Below are positions 16,565-25,833 of a DNA stretch of 64,000 nt, in pieces (positions within the stretch are counted from its first letter, which is position 1; each line of letters opens with the position of its first letter). Below the pieces are notes generated by a model. The model did not search any database. It was not told the origin of the DNA and worked only from the letters and a program-made list of their open reading frames with translations. Origin of the DNA: JBBEBE01 sp040882505 (GTDB lineage: Bacteria; Bacteroidota; Rhodothermia; Balneolales; Balneolaceae); NCBI GenBank assembly GCA_040882505.1, contig JBBEBE010000013.1, forward strand, positions 1 through 64,000. The letters run 5' to 3'. A program made the translations under genes and the position numbers.

Positions 16565-17749
16565 ATGCGCCGATCCTCTCTACTTCTGGTGGTGGCTATT
16601 GTGGCCATCTCCCTGAATTTGCGGCCTCCCATTGCCGGCATCGGACCGCTTGTACAGGAGATCCGCCTGGATACCGGGCTTTCCAATACACTCCTCGGTC
16701 TGTTGACAACCCTGCCGCTGATCGCCTTTGGCGTTTTTTCGGTCTGGACAGCGTCCATTTCGAAACGGATCGGTACGGAGGTCACAATGGGGCTGGCGCT
16801 CTTGCTGGTGGCGAGCGGAACACTCTTGAGAGTGATTCCTTTTCATCTGGCTCTCTTTGGCGGTACACTTGTTCTCGGCATTGGCATTGCATTGGGGAAC
16901 ACGCTTCTGCCCGGAATCACGAAAAAGCACTTCCCGAAACGATTCGGGCAGATCACCGGGATCTATGCTGCGACCCTGGGGTTGGGAGCTGCCCTGGCAT
17001 CGGGGATCAGTGTCCCCCTCTCCGAGGGACTCGGATGGGGATGGAGATGGGCCGTCGGAGTCTGGGGATTTGTTGCCCTGACCGCACTTCTCATCTGGTT
17101 CCCCTTCATGAAACGGAGTCGTCCGGAAATCCGCACTACAAGCATGAGGGACTCCCTGAAACGGTTGGGGCGCTCCAGTGCCGCTTGGCATGTATCACTC
17201 TTCATGGGGTTTCAATCGTTCACATTTTATGTCATCATTGCCTGGCTTCCGGATATCCTGACCGAACAGGGTATGAGCCCGTTGGTCGCTGGCTGGATGC
17301 TCTTTCTGACTCAAATCGTCGGAGTTACCGCCACCCTCTTTATCCCGGCATGGGCCGCCGGGCGACACGATCAGGTCGTACCCGTCTGGCTTATTTTGAG
17401 TTGTGAACTGATCGGTGTTGCCGGATTGACAGCCGGCCTGCTCTTTCCGGTTCTGATCCAGACAGGCTGGGTCATCCTCTGGGCGTCTCTGATCGGAGTG
17501 AGCCTGGGAAGCACATTCGGTCTCGCCCTGCTCTTCATCGGTTTGCGGACACGGGACAACGAAACCGCAAACGAGTTGTCTGGGACTTCACAATCGATTG
17601 GCTACACTCTCGCTGCCATCGGACCGGCGCTCTTCGGAGCCATGCACGATGCAACCGGCAGCTGGATTCTTCCACTCCTCTTTCTCTTCACCATCGGCGT
17701 TTCCAAATTGGCATCGGGCCTCCTGGCTGCAAGAAACCGAATGGTCTGA
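16565..17749 (+). CDS. CynX/NimT-like MFS transporter
   Basis: This 394-residue, twelve-helix permease belongs to the major facilitator superfamily. The N-terminus MRRSSLLLVVAIVAISLNLR followed by PPIAGIGPLVQEI is typical of the cyanate/nitroimidazole (CynX/NimT, YycB) subfamily, in which RP in the first helix is conserved. A central basic loop (FMKRSRPEIRTTSMRDSLKR) separates the two six-helix halves. The start at 16565 lies 4 bp after the SGNH hydrolase stop; the frame continues upstream inside that gene but the internal Met gives the family N-terminus. The substrate is unknown; the CynX label reflects similarity, not cyanate transport. Confidence 0.88.
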   Translation: MRRSSLLLVVAIVAISLNLRPPIAGIGPLVQEIRLDTGLSNTLLGLLTTLPLIAFGVFSVWTASISKRIGTEVTMGLALLLVASGTLLRVIPFHLALFGGTLVLGIGIALGNTLLPGITKKHFPKRFGQITGIYAATLGLGAALASGISVPLSEGLGWGWRWAVGVWGFVALTALLIWFPFMKRSRPEIRTTSMRDSLKRLGRSSAAWHVSLFMGFQSFTFYVIIAWLPDILTEQGMSPLVAGWMLFLTQIVGVTATLFIPAWAAGRHDQVVPVWLILSCELIGVAGLTAGLLFPVLIQTGWVILWASLIGVSLGSTFGLALLFIGLRTRDNETANELSGTSQSIGYTLAAIGPALFGAMHDATGSWILPLLFLFTIGVSKLASGLLAARNRMV

Positions 17750-17776
17750 ATTTTGCAAGGAACCTGCGACCGGATA

Positions 17777-19510
17777 TCACCCGTTCAAGTCGTCCAAAAT
17801 GGAATCGATTCGTCGTTCAAGACGATCCCGAAGGTCATCGGAATCCCCTTCATCCGGTTTGGAATGAACACTTACATAGAATTTGATCTTGGGCTCGGTT
17901 CCGGACGGACGGACCGAAACCACATCCCCCCGATCGGTTTCAAACTGCAAGACGTTGCTTTTCGGCAGATCGATGGATCGCTCGTTTCCACTCACCACTT
18001 GTTTCTCGACCCGACTCTGATAATCACGAATGGCCACAATCCGGCTTCCGCCCAGCTCCAAAGGCGGCGTCTCCCGCAAGGATCGCATCAAGGCTGCAAT
18101 CTCCTCGCCTCCCTCTTTTCCAGCCTTCTTGATGGAGACCAACCGCTCCCGATAGAGCCCGAACTCCCGGTGAATCTCCTGCAATCGCCCATACAGGCTG
18201 CTTCCCTGCGAGTGGTACCACGCAGCCATCTCTGCAATGAGCAGACAGGAGACCACTGCATCCTTGTCACGGACGTGCTCGCCAATCAGATACCCGTAAC
18301 TCTCCTCGCCTCCCACCAGAAATCGTCGACTCCCTTCCAGGCGCGTCATCAACTCTCCGATGTATTTAAAACCGGTCAGTACATTAAAACACTCCACTCC
18401 GTATCGGTCGGCCAACCGATCCAGAAGCGAACTGGTCACAATCGTCTTGACGACATAATCCTCCGGCTTCAGATCTCCCTTCTCCTGTTTGCCGGCAAGG
18501 ACGTAATCGAAGAGCAACGCGGCTGTCTGGTTTCCGTTCAACAGTTCAAGATCTCCATCTGCATTGCGAACAACCACTCCCACACGATCGGCGTCCGGGT
18601 CGGTAGCCATCACCAACCCGGCCCCGGTCACCCGGGCTTGTTCAATTGCCAGAGTCAACGCCTCTTCCTCTTCCGGGTTGGGGTAGACCACCGTCGGGAA
18701 GTTTCCATCAGGGCTGCACTGAGACTCGACACGTGACACATTCCGGAAACCGGCCGCCTTCAACGCAGCGGGGATCAGCTCGACTCCGGTACCGTGAATC
18801 GGAGAGTAGACAATCCCCAAATCTCCCGCCATCCCGACAGCTTCGGGCCGAACCTGTTCCGTAAGCACCGTGTCAATGAATGCCTTGTCCATGTCGGAAC
18901 CGATCGGTTTTATTCGCGAAGTGTCCGGTTCAACCCGAATCTCGTCAGGACCCGAAATGGCCTTTACTTCGGCGATGATCTCGTGATCATGTGGCGGGAT
19001 CACCTGCCCGCCATCGGCCCAGTACGCCTTGTAGCCGCTATACTCTTTCGGATTGTGGGACGCTGTGAGCATCACTCCGCTCTGACAGCCAAGTTCCCGA
19101 ATGGCGTACGAAAGCTCGGGGGTCGGGCGCATCCCTTCGAACAGCCAGACCCGAATCCCGTTGGCCGAGAAGACGTCGGCGACCAGTTGTGCAAACTCCC
19201 GGGCCCGATTCCGGTTGTCATGCGTCACCACGACTGAAACATCTCCGTCGACCACCCGGTTCAAATAGTTGCTCAACCCCTGCGTGGCACGCGCCACTGT
19301 GTAGCGGTTCATCCGGTTGGTTCCAGCGCCCATGACCCCGCGAAGTCCACCGGTTCCGAACTCCAGATCCCGGTAGAAGGCATCGGTCAAGGTCGCCCAG
19401 GCCTCCTCCCGGATCCAGCTGCGAACCTGCGTTTTCGACTCCTCGCTGTAGGCTCCCTCGAGCCAGTTGTCCACCTTGGTTTGAATATCCGGGGTTAGTC
19501 CGTTCGTCAT
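17777..19510 (-). CDS. Phosphoglucomutase/phosphomannomutase
   Basis: This alpha-D-phosphohexomutase interconverts the 1- and 6-phosphates of glucose or mannose. The 577 residues contain the phosphoserine loop MLTASHNPKEYSGYK with the active serine at 151, the Mg-binding loop MATDPDADRVGV, the sugar-binding GGEESYGYLIGEHV, and the phosphate-binding VVSVRPSGTEPKIKFYVSV near the end. Length and the GFKYIG motif fit the bacterial PgcA/ManB-like long form. It follows the DUF5916 gene by 64 bp on the minus strand and ends 27 bp from the convergent MFS gene. Which hexose is preferred cannot be read from sequence. Confidence 0.93.
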   Translation of the reverse strand: MTNGLTPDIQTKVDNWLEGAYSEESKTQVRSWIREEAWATLTDAFYRDLEFGTGGLRGVMGAGTNRMNRYTVARATQGLSNYLNRVVDGDVSVVVTHDNRNRAREFAQLVADVFSANGIRVWLFEGMRPTPELSYAIRELGCQSGVMLTASHNPKEYSGYKAYWADGGQVIPPHDHEIIAEVKAISGPDEIRVEPDTSRIKPIGSDMDKAFIDTVLTEQVRPEAVGMAGDLGIVYSPIHGTGVELIPAALKAAGFRNVSRVESQCSPDGNFPTVVYPNPEEEEALTLAIEQARVTGAGLVMATDPDADRVGVVVRNADGDLELLNGNQTAALLFDYVLAGKQEKGDLKPEDYVVKTIVTSSLLDRLADRYGVECFNVLTGFKYIGELMTRLEGSRRFLVGGEESYGYLIGEHVRDKDAVVSCLLIAEMAAWYHSQGSSLYGRLQEIHREFGLYRERLVSIKKAGKEGGEEIAALMRSLRETPPLELGGSRIVAIRDYQSRVEKQVVSGNERSIDLPKSNVLQFETDRGDVVSVRPSGTEPKIKFYVSVHSKPDEGDSDDLRDRLERRIDSILDDLNG

Positions 19511-19574
19511 GATCTGTCGATTTCAAGGTTCATTTGTTTCATGCATGTCTCTGTCTGCACACAACCGGACGACT

Positions 19575-21764
19575 CTACGGGTTCCACCAGTAGGAGAGCT
19601 TGATGACCAACGCCCGACTCTGCGGCCCCCACCCGGCCGGATCGTAATTGTCCGTATAGACGACGAAGAGATCCGACGCCGGTGCCAGCCTCCACTGAAG
19701 CCGGGTATTTACGTTGACCCGCTCGATCTGTTCGTTGTACTGTGTAAAGGTCGTAAAATAGAGATTCTTGGTAAACGTCACATCTGCCCGGGAGCCGGCC
19801 AGCCAAAAATCAGTCTCGCCCCACGGCGCCGGGAGCTCAAGCCGATTGTAACTTCCGTAGAGTTCCAGATTCAGATAGGGTTGAAACCGGTACCCCATCG
19901 ATGCGGATCCGTTCCAACGCTTCCCCTCCGCATAATAGCCTCCCATCTGGGCGGAAAGTTCATAGGTGATCATCTGCTGCGATGCCGACGTGAACTGCAT
20001 GCCGGCGTACCTCCAGCGGTGATTCGACCCGATCGGAAGCAGCGATCCCGAGACACCGGTCGGGTCAAATGGATCCAGCAATTCGACCGAGCTCATTCCG
20101 TACCAACCGCGGATGGTATCTCCGCGCCGGAACGTTCCCCGATAACCCACCTCCTGCTCGTAGTCCGTCGAGTGAAAAGACTCGTCCAGAAACTGCGTTC
20201 GGCTCACTTCCGGCCCGTGGCTCAAGATGGGCCCACCGGACGGGTAAAACAGATACCCCACTCGCGGTCCTGTCTGGATATACCCCAATCGCGGGATGTA
20301 GCCGGCATCGGCCTGGACATCCCGACCCACATACTCATGCTCCCACTCCCCGTTCCAGTTCCCGTCCGAATAGGCCAAATTGGCCGAATGTGCCAGATTG
20401 TGCCCACTCCCTCCGGGATGGAAAGAATTCATCGCCATGACATGTCCGGTCCAGACATTGTTGGAGCTGGCCAGATTGAACTCTGCCCCCACATTGCGTC
20501 CATACTCGTCAAGCGGGTCCCCCTGTGCGTCTCGATACGGGTCGGCATCAAAACGCTGCTGATTCACCAAGAAGATGCCCACATTGGAACGTGACGCCAC
20601 ACGTCGACGCAACGTCACGACCGAAAAGTTCTCGGCCGGGGAATCGGTCGATGCACGCGTTCCGGTCTGCATATTCATGACGCCGATTCGCCAATCCCGG
20701 TTGAGCTGCCCACTCAGACGGGCCCCGAACTGAATGGGGCTGTCGAGTCCCACTCGGCGGGAGAAAAAGGGACGCAACGTCGATGTCCCGATATCTGAAA
20801 AAAGGTCGGCGTTCTCCAAAAAGAACTGTCGCTTCTCCGGAAAGAAGAGCTCGTACCGGTCCAGATCGGTCACCTGCCGGTCCACTTCCACCTGGGAGAA
20901 GTCGGGGTTGATCGTCAAATCCAGATTCAGAGACGACGTGATCCCTACTTTCACATCGGCACCCGCCTCCAATCGATTCTCGCTCTCACCCGCGGTCCCA
21001 TAACTTCGACTCCCGCCCGCCAGGGCATACGGAATGACCGACACATTGGACCCCGGTTCGGGGGGTGGTTCCTCCCAGACCAGAACCCCCGTATAGGCCA
21101 GAGACGCCGTCGGAAACTGTCGTGGAACCGGAGCCCAACTTGACCGCTCCGCCGTACGGACATCCCGCCGGCTGAAATTGATCCCCCACCGCAACCGGTC
21201 GGCATTGTAGCGGATCGATTTGAAGGGGATCGCCGCTTCGAATATCCACCGATCCGGCAGTTCACGAACCTCGGAAACCCACCGGTTTTCCCAGTTCAGG
21301 TTCACACTACCACCATCGTACATCATCCCCTCCCACTCGGCGCCGGCGGCATTGGCTCCGAATGCAAAACCGTTGGTCTGGTCATCGAACGGATCCATGA
21401 AGACGATAAAATTGTCGTTGGGCATGAACGAAAAATCTCGCCGCAGAGACTGTACCACCGTTGGGTCGTCGCTGCTTTTGTAGTTGATCGCCAGGATGTA
21501 GAGGTGTTCATCATCGAAGGCCATTCGGACTTCGGACGGGTTGATCGCCCCGCTGGTATCCATTGGCGAAACCTGGAAAAAGTTGGCAGCCGGATCGGCT
21601 TCCCGCCAGGACTGCTCCTCCATCCGTCCGTCGATCACGATCGGATCCACCGCCCTTGTGATTCGAATCTGATACTCTGCATTGATCTTCTGCCCGTAGA
21701 GGGAAGGAGCTGTTCCGATACAAAAGAGAAGAAGGAGCGCGAACCAACCGATCGTCTGTCTCAT
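19575..21764 (-). CDS. DUF5916 outer-membrane protein with CBM9-like N-domain
   Basis: With the start at 21764 (MRQTIGWFALLLLFCIGTAP) the protein has a signal peptide, then a carbohydrate-binding family 9-like beta domain (RITRAVDPIVIDGRMEEQSW, YILAINYKSSDDPTVV, MDPFDDQTNGFAFGAN) and a DUF5916 beta-barrel-like region ending in aromatic-rich strands (LVIKLSYWWNP). About 729 residues is the usual size. Members are outer-membrane proteins of Bacteroidota, often called hydrolases or proteases in databases without experimental support. The gene is divergent from the sugar dehydrogenase at 21956 and upstream of the phosphohexomutase. The open frame to 21848 is discarded because the signal peptide begins at the internal Met. 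Confidence 0.88.
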   Translation of the reverse strand: MRQTIGWFALLLLFCIGTAPSLYGQKINAEYQIRITRAVDPIVIDGRMEEQSWREADPAANFFQVSPMDTSGAINPSEVRMAFDDEHLYILAINYKSSDDPTVVQSLRRDFSFMPNDNFIVFMDPFDDQTNGFAFGANAAGAEWEGMMYDGGSVNLNWENRWVSEVRELPDRWIFEAAIPFKSIRYNADRLRWGINFSRRDVRTAERSSWAPVPRQFPTASLAYTGVLVWEEPPPEPGSNVSVIPYALAGGSRSYGTAGESENRLEAGADVKVGITSSLNLDLTINPDFSQVEVDRQVTDLDRYELFFPEKRQFFLENADLFSDIGTSTLRPFFSRRVGLDSPIQFGARLSGQLNRDWRIGVMNMQTGTRASTDSPAENFSVVTLRRRVASRSNVGIFLVNQQRFDADPYRDAQGDPLDEYGRNVGAEFNLASSNNVWTGHVMAMNSFHPGGSGHNLAHSANLAYSDGNWNGEWEHEYVGRDVQADAGYIPRLGYIQTGPRVGYLFYPSGGPILSHGPEVSRTQFLDESFHSTDYEQEVGYRGTFRRGDTIRGWYGMSSVELLDPFDPTGVSGSLLPIGSNHRWRYAGMQFTSASQQMITYELSAQMGGYYAEGKRWNGSASMGYRFQPYLNLELYGSYNRLELPAPWGETDFWLAGSRADVTFTKNLYFTTFTQYNEQIERVNVNTRLQWRLAPASDLFVVYTDNYDPAGWGPQSRALVIKLSYWWNP

Positions 21765-21861
21765 TGAAGCCTGTTGTTCATGGATGGATAGAAAGCCGGA
21801 TGAAAATAGGAAACCGTTTCCACGAATGCAGAAGGAACCCACCTGCAAAGACCGTCACGCG

Positions 21862-21894
21862 TTTTGTGCAACTCGATGCGATGTTGCTATATTG
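21862..21894 (+). promoter_or_regulatory. Candidate promoter of the sugar dehydrogenase gene
   Basis: TTTTG at 21862-21866 and TATATTGG at 21888-21895, 21 bases apart, approximate the Bacteroidota TTTG-N19-21-TAnnTTTG arrangement. The site lies about 60 bp before the gene start at 21956. The -7 match is imperfect. Confidence 0.35.
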
Positions 21895-21955
21895 GCGACA
21901 TTGCCCGGGAGGGTTCGCCTCTCCAACACCCGGAACTGCAACCGATTCTCTGTTC

Positions 21956-23566
21956 ATGAACACATGTCGATCCACACTCTGCCTTCTGCTATTCATCCCC
22001 CTGTTTTCGTTCTGCACCCAACAAGAACCCCTGAGTGACCGGCTTTCCGTTGACCCTCTCGGAGTCCTGGAACTCGACGAGACGCGCCTGCTCGTGACCG
22101 AAGTCGCATCCGATCTGGATGCCGCCTGGAATGTTGAGTGGGGACCCGACGGATGGATCTGGATCACCGAACACGCGGGGCGAGTCTCCAGGGTTCATCC
22201 CGAAACAAGAGAGTTCCAGCCACTCCTGACGATCGAAGATGTCTGGCATGAACGCTCACGGGGTCTGATGAGTCTGGTCTTCCATCCCGAATTCGACGAA
22301 AATGGGTGGCTCTATGTCCACTACGTCTGGAGCCCGGACGAGGAGACGTTTTTCGGACGTATCGAACGGTACCGATGGGACGGAGATTCTCTGGTTGAAC
22401 CGACCTCGATCCTTGACGACCTGCCAGGGAACACCGGTCACAACGGGGCCCGCATGATGGTGGGACCGGACAATCTTCTCTGGGTCGGGACCGGCGAGGC
22501 GCTTCGGGCCGATCTGGCACAGGACCCATTTACGGATCACGGAAAGGTCCTTCGCATGAACTGGGACGGAACACCGGCCGAAGGCAACCCCTATCCGGGC
22601 CACCGGACCTGGTCGACCGGACATCGCAACATTCAGGGAATCACGTACGGACGTGGTGAAATCTATGCGGCCGAACACGGACCGGACAATGACGATGAGG
22701 TGAACCATATACGCCCGGCCGCCAATTTCGGGTGGCCCGATGTCCACGGCTACTGCGATTCCGATGCCGAAAGGGACTATTGCCGGGACTCGTTGGTTGT
22801 TGAACCGATGGTCGCTTTTACACCGGTAATTGCTGCCGCTGCTCTCGAATATTACGACCACGAGGCGATTCCGGAATGGAGACACTCCCTGCTGCTCTCT
22901 TCTCTTCGCATTCAGGCACTTCGGGCGCTGGACCTGAACGAAGCGGGTGACGAGATCGATCAGATCCACATCTATTTTCAGCAGGTATGGGGGCGCATTC
23001 GGGATCTGGACGTAACCCCTGACGGGCGGGTCCTGTTGGCCACCAGCAACCTGGACTGGTACTATGACTACCGACCCGAACTGGTCACCGACGAACAGAT
23101 TGCGCGTGGCGACCGAATCCTCATGCTCGAACCCCTCACACCGGAGCTGGAATCCCGACTGGGAGATCTCTCGACAATTCGGGTGCTGAGGGAGGAGGCC
23201 GAAGCGCTCTATCACGGGGACGAAGAGGTCGACGAGACGGCGGAACGGGGTCAGCAGCTCTATACCGCACACTGTGGCAGCTGCCACGGATCCAATGCCG
23301 AAGGAATGGGGGCCATCGCCCCGGGTCTTTCGGGAAGCTCGTATCTGACCGGGGAGTCCGGACCACTTATTGAGGTCGTTCTCCATGGATCGGAAGCGAT
23401 CGACCGAGAGGGTCCGGCCACATACGAGTGGGCCATGCCCGCGTTCTCCACACTGGACGACGACGAAATCGCCACCATTTTGACCTTCCTGCGCAATCGT
23501 TATACCGACCAAGACGACCCCATTCCGGCCAGCGAGGTCGGTGAATATCGCGAAAACAATCCCTGA
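21956..23566 (+). CDS. PQQ-type sugar dehydrogenase fused to cytochrome c
   Basis: This exported quinoprotein-like dehydrogenase probably oxidises an aldose and passes electrons to its own heme domain. The N-terminal lipoprotein-like signal (STLCLLLFIPLFSFC) is followed by a six-bladed glucose/sorbosone dehydrogenase fold (WNVEWGPDGWIWITEHAGRV, LMSLVFHPEFDENGWLYVHY, TGHRNIQGITYGRGEIYAAE). The C-terminus, from about residue 430, is a class I cytochrome c with CGSCHGS as heme-attachment site and a later methionine in WAMPAFSTLDD. I begin at 21956 rather than at the earlier in-frame codon because of the signal sequence. The sugar epimerase-like gene follows after four bases. Confidence 0.9.
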   Translation: MNTCRSTLCLLLFIPLFSFCTQQEPLSDRLSVDPLGVLELDETRLLVTEVASDLDAAWNVEWGPDGWIWITEHAGRVSRVHPETREFQPLLTIEDVWHERSRGLMSLVFHPEFDENGWLYVHYVWSPDEETFFGRIERYRWDGDSLVEPTSILDDLPGNTGHNGARMMVGPDNLLWVGTGEALRADLAQDPFTDHGKVLRMNWDGTPAEGNPYPGHRTWSTGHRNIQGITYGRGEIYAAEHGPDNDDEVNHIRPAANFGWPDVHGYCDSDAERDYCRDSLVVEPMVAFTPVIAAAALEYYDHEAIPEWRHSLLLSSLRIQALRALDLNEAGDEIDQIHIYFQQVWGRIRDLDVTPDGRVLLATSNLDWYYDYRPELVTDEQIARGDRILMLEPLTPELESRLGDLSTIRVLREEAEALYHGDEEVDETAERGQQLYTAHCGSCHGSNAEGMGAIAPGLSGSSYLTGESGPLIEVVLHGSEAIDREGPATYEWAMPAFSTLDDDEIATILTFLRNRYTDQDDPIPASEVGEYRENNP

Positions 23567-23570
23567 TCCC

Positions 23571-24500
23571 ATGAAACGAACCGATTTTCTCAAAGTGAGT
23601 GCGGCGGCCGTTGCAGCCGGCACCCTCGTCTCCCCGCTACAGGCATCCTCTATATTCCGCAGAGACCGTCAAGAATCCTGGCTCAAAAAAGGCTACATGC
23701 TGGAGACCTTTCCCGACTTTCGGGAGACCCCCGTACTCGAGATTGCACAACGGCTCCACACCGCCGGATTCGACGGAATGGAACCCCCCAGCGGGATGGA
23801 TCGGCAAGAGGTCCTCGATGCAGCCGAAGCGAGCGGTCTGGAGATTCCGAGCGTCTGCTGTTCGACCCACTGGACAGACCCCTTGACCGACCCCGATCCC
23901 GATGTTCGTCGCTCCGGTCTGGAAGGTGTTAAAATTGCCCTGGAAGATGCCCATACCTACGGCTCCCGAACCCTGCTCCTTGTCCCGGGAGTCGTCAATG
24001 CGAAGGTCTCCTATGATCAAGCCTGGCATCGATCCCGGCAGCAGATCCAATCCCTGATCCCGATGGCAGAGGAGCTGGGAATCACCATCGCGGTCGAGAA
24101 TGTCTGGAATCAGTTCCTGCTCTCGCCGATGGAAGCAGCCCGGTATGTCGACTCGTTCGAGAGCCCCTGGGTCGGTTGGTATCTGGATTTGGGCAACATC
24201 GTTACCTATGGCTGGCCGGAGCAGTGGGTGAAGATCCTGGGAGCCCGAATCGCCATGATTCACATCAAAGAGTTCAGCCTCGAAAAACGAGATGAGGAAG
24301 GTCTTTGGAACGGATTTCAGGTGAATCTCATGGAGGGGAGCAACCATTGGGAGGCCATCATGCGTGCGCTACGCGAGGTGGGCTATGACGGATACGGAAT
24401 TGCCGAACCGGCATACAGAACTCCGGAGATGGATCCGGACCGCTGGCTCCAGGAGATGATTTCGGACCGGATGGACCGGATTTTTGCAAGCGGATCTTGA
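23571..24500 (+). CDS. Xylose isomerase-like TIM-barrel protein, exported
   Basis: This is a sugar phosphate isomerase/epimerase or AP-endonuclease-2 superfamily protein of 309 residues. It begins MKRTDFLKVSAAAVAAG, a Tat-like signal with Lys-Arg, then a TIM barrel with metal-binding patterns ITIAVENVWNQFL, WYLDLGNIVTYG and IAMIHIKEFSL, typical of the Glu, Asp, His and Glu ligand set. The closest described relatives are hexulose-6-phosphate and inosose-type isomerases, though an exported form would act on free sugars. It starts five bases after the dehydrogenase stop, implying an operon. Together with the Gfo/Idh and PIG-L enzymes nearby this suggests an exported sugar-modification pathway. 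Confidence 0.87.
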   Translation: MKRTDFLKVSAAAVAAGTLVSPLQASSIFRRDRQESWLKKGYMLETFPDFRETPVLEIAQRLHTAGFDGMEPPSGMDRQEVLDAAEASGLEIPSVCCSTHWTDPLTDPDPDVRRSGLEGVKIALEDAHTYGSRTLLLVPGVVNAKVSYDQAWHRSRQQIQSLIPMAEELGITIAVENVWNQFLLSPMEAARYVDSFESPWVGWYLDLGNIVTYGWPEQWVKILGARIAMIHIKEFSLEKRDEEGLWNGFQVNLMEGSNHWEAIMRALREVGYDGYGIAEPAYRTPEMDPDRWLQEMISDRMDRIFASGS

Positions 24501-24813
24501 TAAAAAGAAGATGAACGGCCGGACGGGCGCATATCCATGCGTCACCGCCGGCGCGTCATCAACCACACAATCATCTATACAGGAATCAGATACCAGAATT
24601 TCTTTATCATGATCATTGTAAGTTCTTGGTGATCGGTTATCTTTCGACTCTTCTCGGCGATCGTCCGGGTGGGGAGGACTCTCCGTCATCGGACACCGTC
24701 GGATCACCGGACCCGGCAGCCTATGACCGTTTCCGGTCTGTGGTCGAATCTCGCCATGAAACCGGAAGATACGAATTCATCTACGAAACCAGGAACTACA
24801 GGAATCCATTCCC
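24501..24813. other. 313-bp intergenic region with one hairpin
   Basis: No convincing gene is present. A hairpin-prone segment at 24519-24552 contains CGCAT 24528-24532 and ATGCG 24537-24541 around a four-base loop, flanked by CCGG on both sides with bulges. It has no T-run, so it is only a weak terminator candidate for the TIM-barrel gene. A 63-codon frame at 24626-24817 overlaps the next gene and has no recognisable features. Confidence 0.4.
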
Positions 24814-25713
24814 ATGAAATTTATTCATCTCTTCATACTGGCCGTCTCCATACAATCCCTGACATCCGTTCAACCACTGATCGCCCAATCCAACGAACCG
24901 CTGCGAATCGTCGCCATCGGGGCTCACCCGGATGATACCGATATCCAGTTTGGAGGAACGGCCGCTCTCTTTTCCGCCATGGGACACAGCGTCAAGTTTG
25001 TCTCCCTGACCAATGGAGATGCGGGTCACTATGCAGAGGGCGGCGGGATGCTGGCCAAACGGCGCTACGCAGAGGCACAAGAGGCCGCACGACGGCTTGG
25101 TATTGATGCCTATGTGGTTCTCGATAATCATGATGCCGAGCTTCAACCCGAGCTGCACATTCGCCACCAGGTGATTCGGGAGATTCGGGAGTGGGAAGCC
25201 GATGTTGTCATCTCGCACCGACCGAATGATTATCATCCCGACCACCGGAATACCGGTGTCATTGTCACAGATGCTGCTTTTTTGGTCATCGTCCCCAATG
25301 TTGTCCCGGATACACCGGCTCTGAAAAAGAACCCCCTCTTTCTCTACTATCAGGATCGATTCCAGAAACCCTCGCCCTTTGAACCGGATATCGCGATCGA
25401 TATCAGCGACTCGTTCGATGCCAAAATTTTTGCCCTGGATGCTCACGAATCGCAGGTCTACGAGTGGCTGCCCTCCATCTCCGGTGGCATCGAGCAGGTT
25501 CCGGACGGCGACCAAGAGCGCATCGAGTGGCTTGCCGGGCAGCGAACCCGGCGCATCACTCCGGCCGTCCGCCAGACCCTGGCCCGATGGTATGGAGAAG
25601 ATCATGCCGGTGGGGTAGAGTATGTCGAAGCGTTCGAAATTGCCGAATACGGCTCCAATCCAAGCGAAGAGGAGATTCGGAGACTGTTCCCGATGCTTCC
25701 GCAAACCCCTTGA
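24814..25713 (+). CDS. Secreted PIG-L family deacetylase (second copy)
   Basis: This 299-residue relative of the gene at 14816-15733 has the same plan: signal peptide (MKFIHLFILAVSIQSLTSVQ), RIVAIGAHPDDTDIQFGG with the metal motif AHPDD, SLTNGDAGHYAEGGGML, and the second metal segment SHRPNDYHPDHRNTG. The two copies share local blocks but diverge widely, so the duplication is old or each was acquired separately. The predicted role is N-deacetylation of an amino sugar outside the cytoplasm. It is preceded by a 313-bp gap and followed after 120 bp by the D-amino acid aminotransferase. Confidence 0.9.
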   Translation: MKFIHLFILAVSIQSLTSVQPLIAQSNEPLRIVAIGAHPDDTDIQFGGTAALFSAMGHSVKFVSLTNGDAGHYAEGGGMLAKRRYAEAQEAARRLGIDAYVVLDNHDAELQPELHIRHQVIREIREWEADVVISHRPNDYHPDHRNTGVIVTDAAFLVIVPNVVPDTPALKKNPLFLYYQDRFQKPSPFEPDIAIDISDSFDAKIFALDAHESQVYEWLPSISGGIEQVPDGDQERIEWLAGQRTRRITPAVRQTLARWYGEDHAGGVEYVEAFEIAEYGSNPSEEEIRRLFPMLPQTP

Positions 25714-25833
25714 AAATCCTATATTCGAACCGGTATTTCTGTGCCTTTTCAGACCCGGGGCCGAGAGTCTTTCAGGGTCTTCACCAGACAAGATTTTGAC
25801 TCATTCACGATATTATTCCTCAAACACGAAGGT

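Noticed and set aside
24626..24817. 63-residue ORF in the 313-bp gap before the second PIG-L gene
   Set aside because: It overlaps the start of the next gene, has no Shine-Dalgarno-like sequence, and shows no recognisable protein features.
25713..25833. Possible tRNA on the minus strand (a T-loop-like TTCGAA)
   Set aside because: No acceptor, D or anticodon stems can be formed around it.
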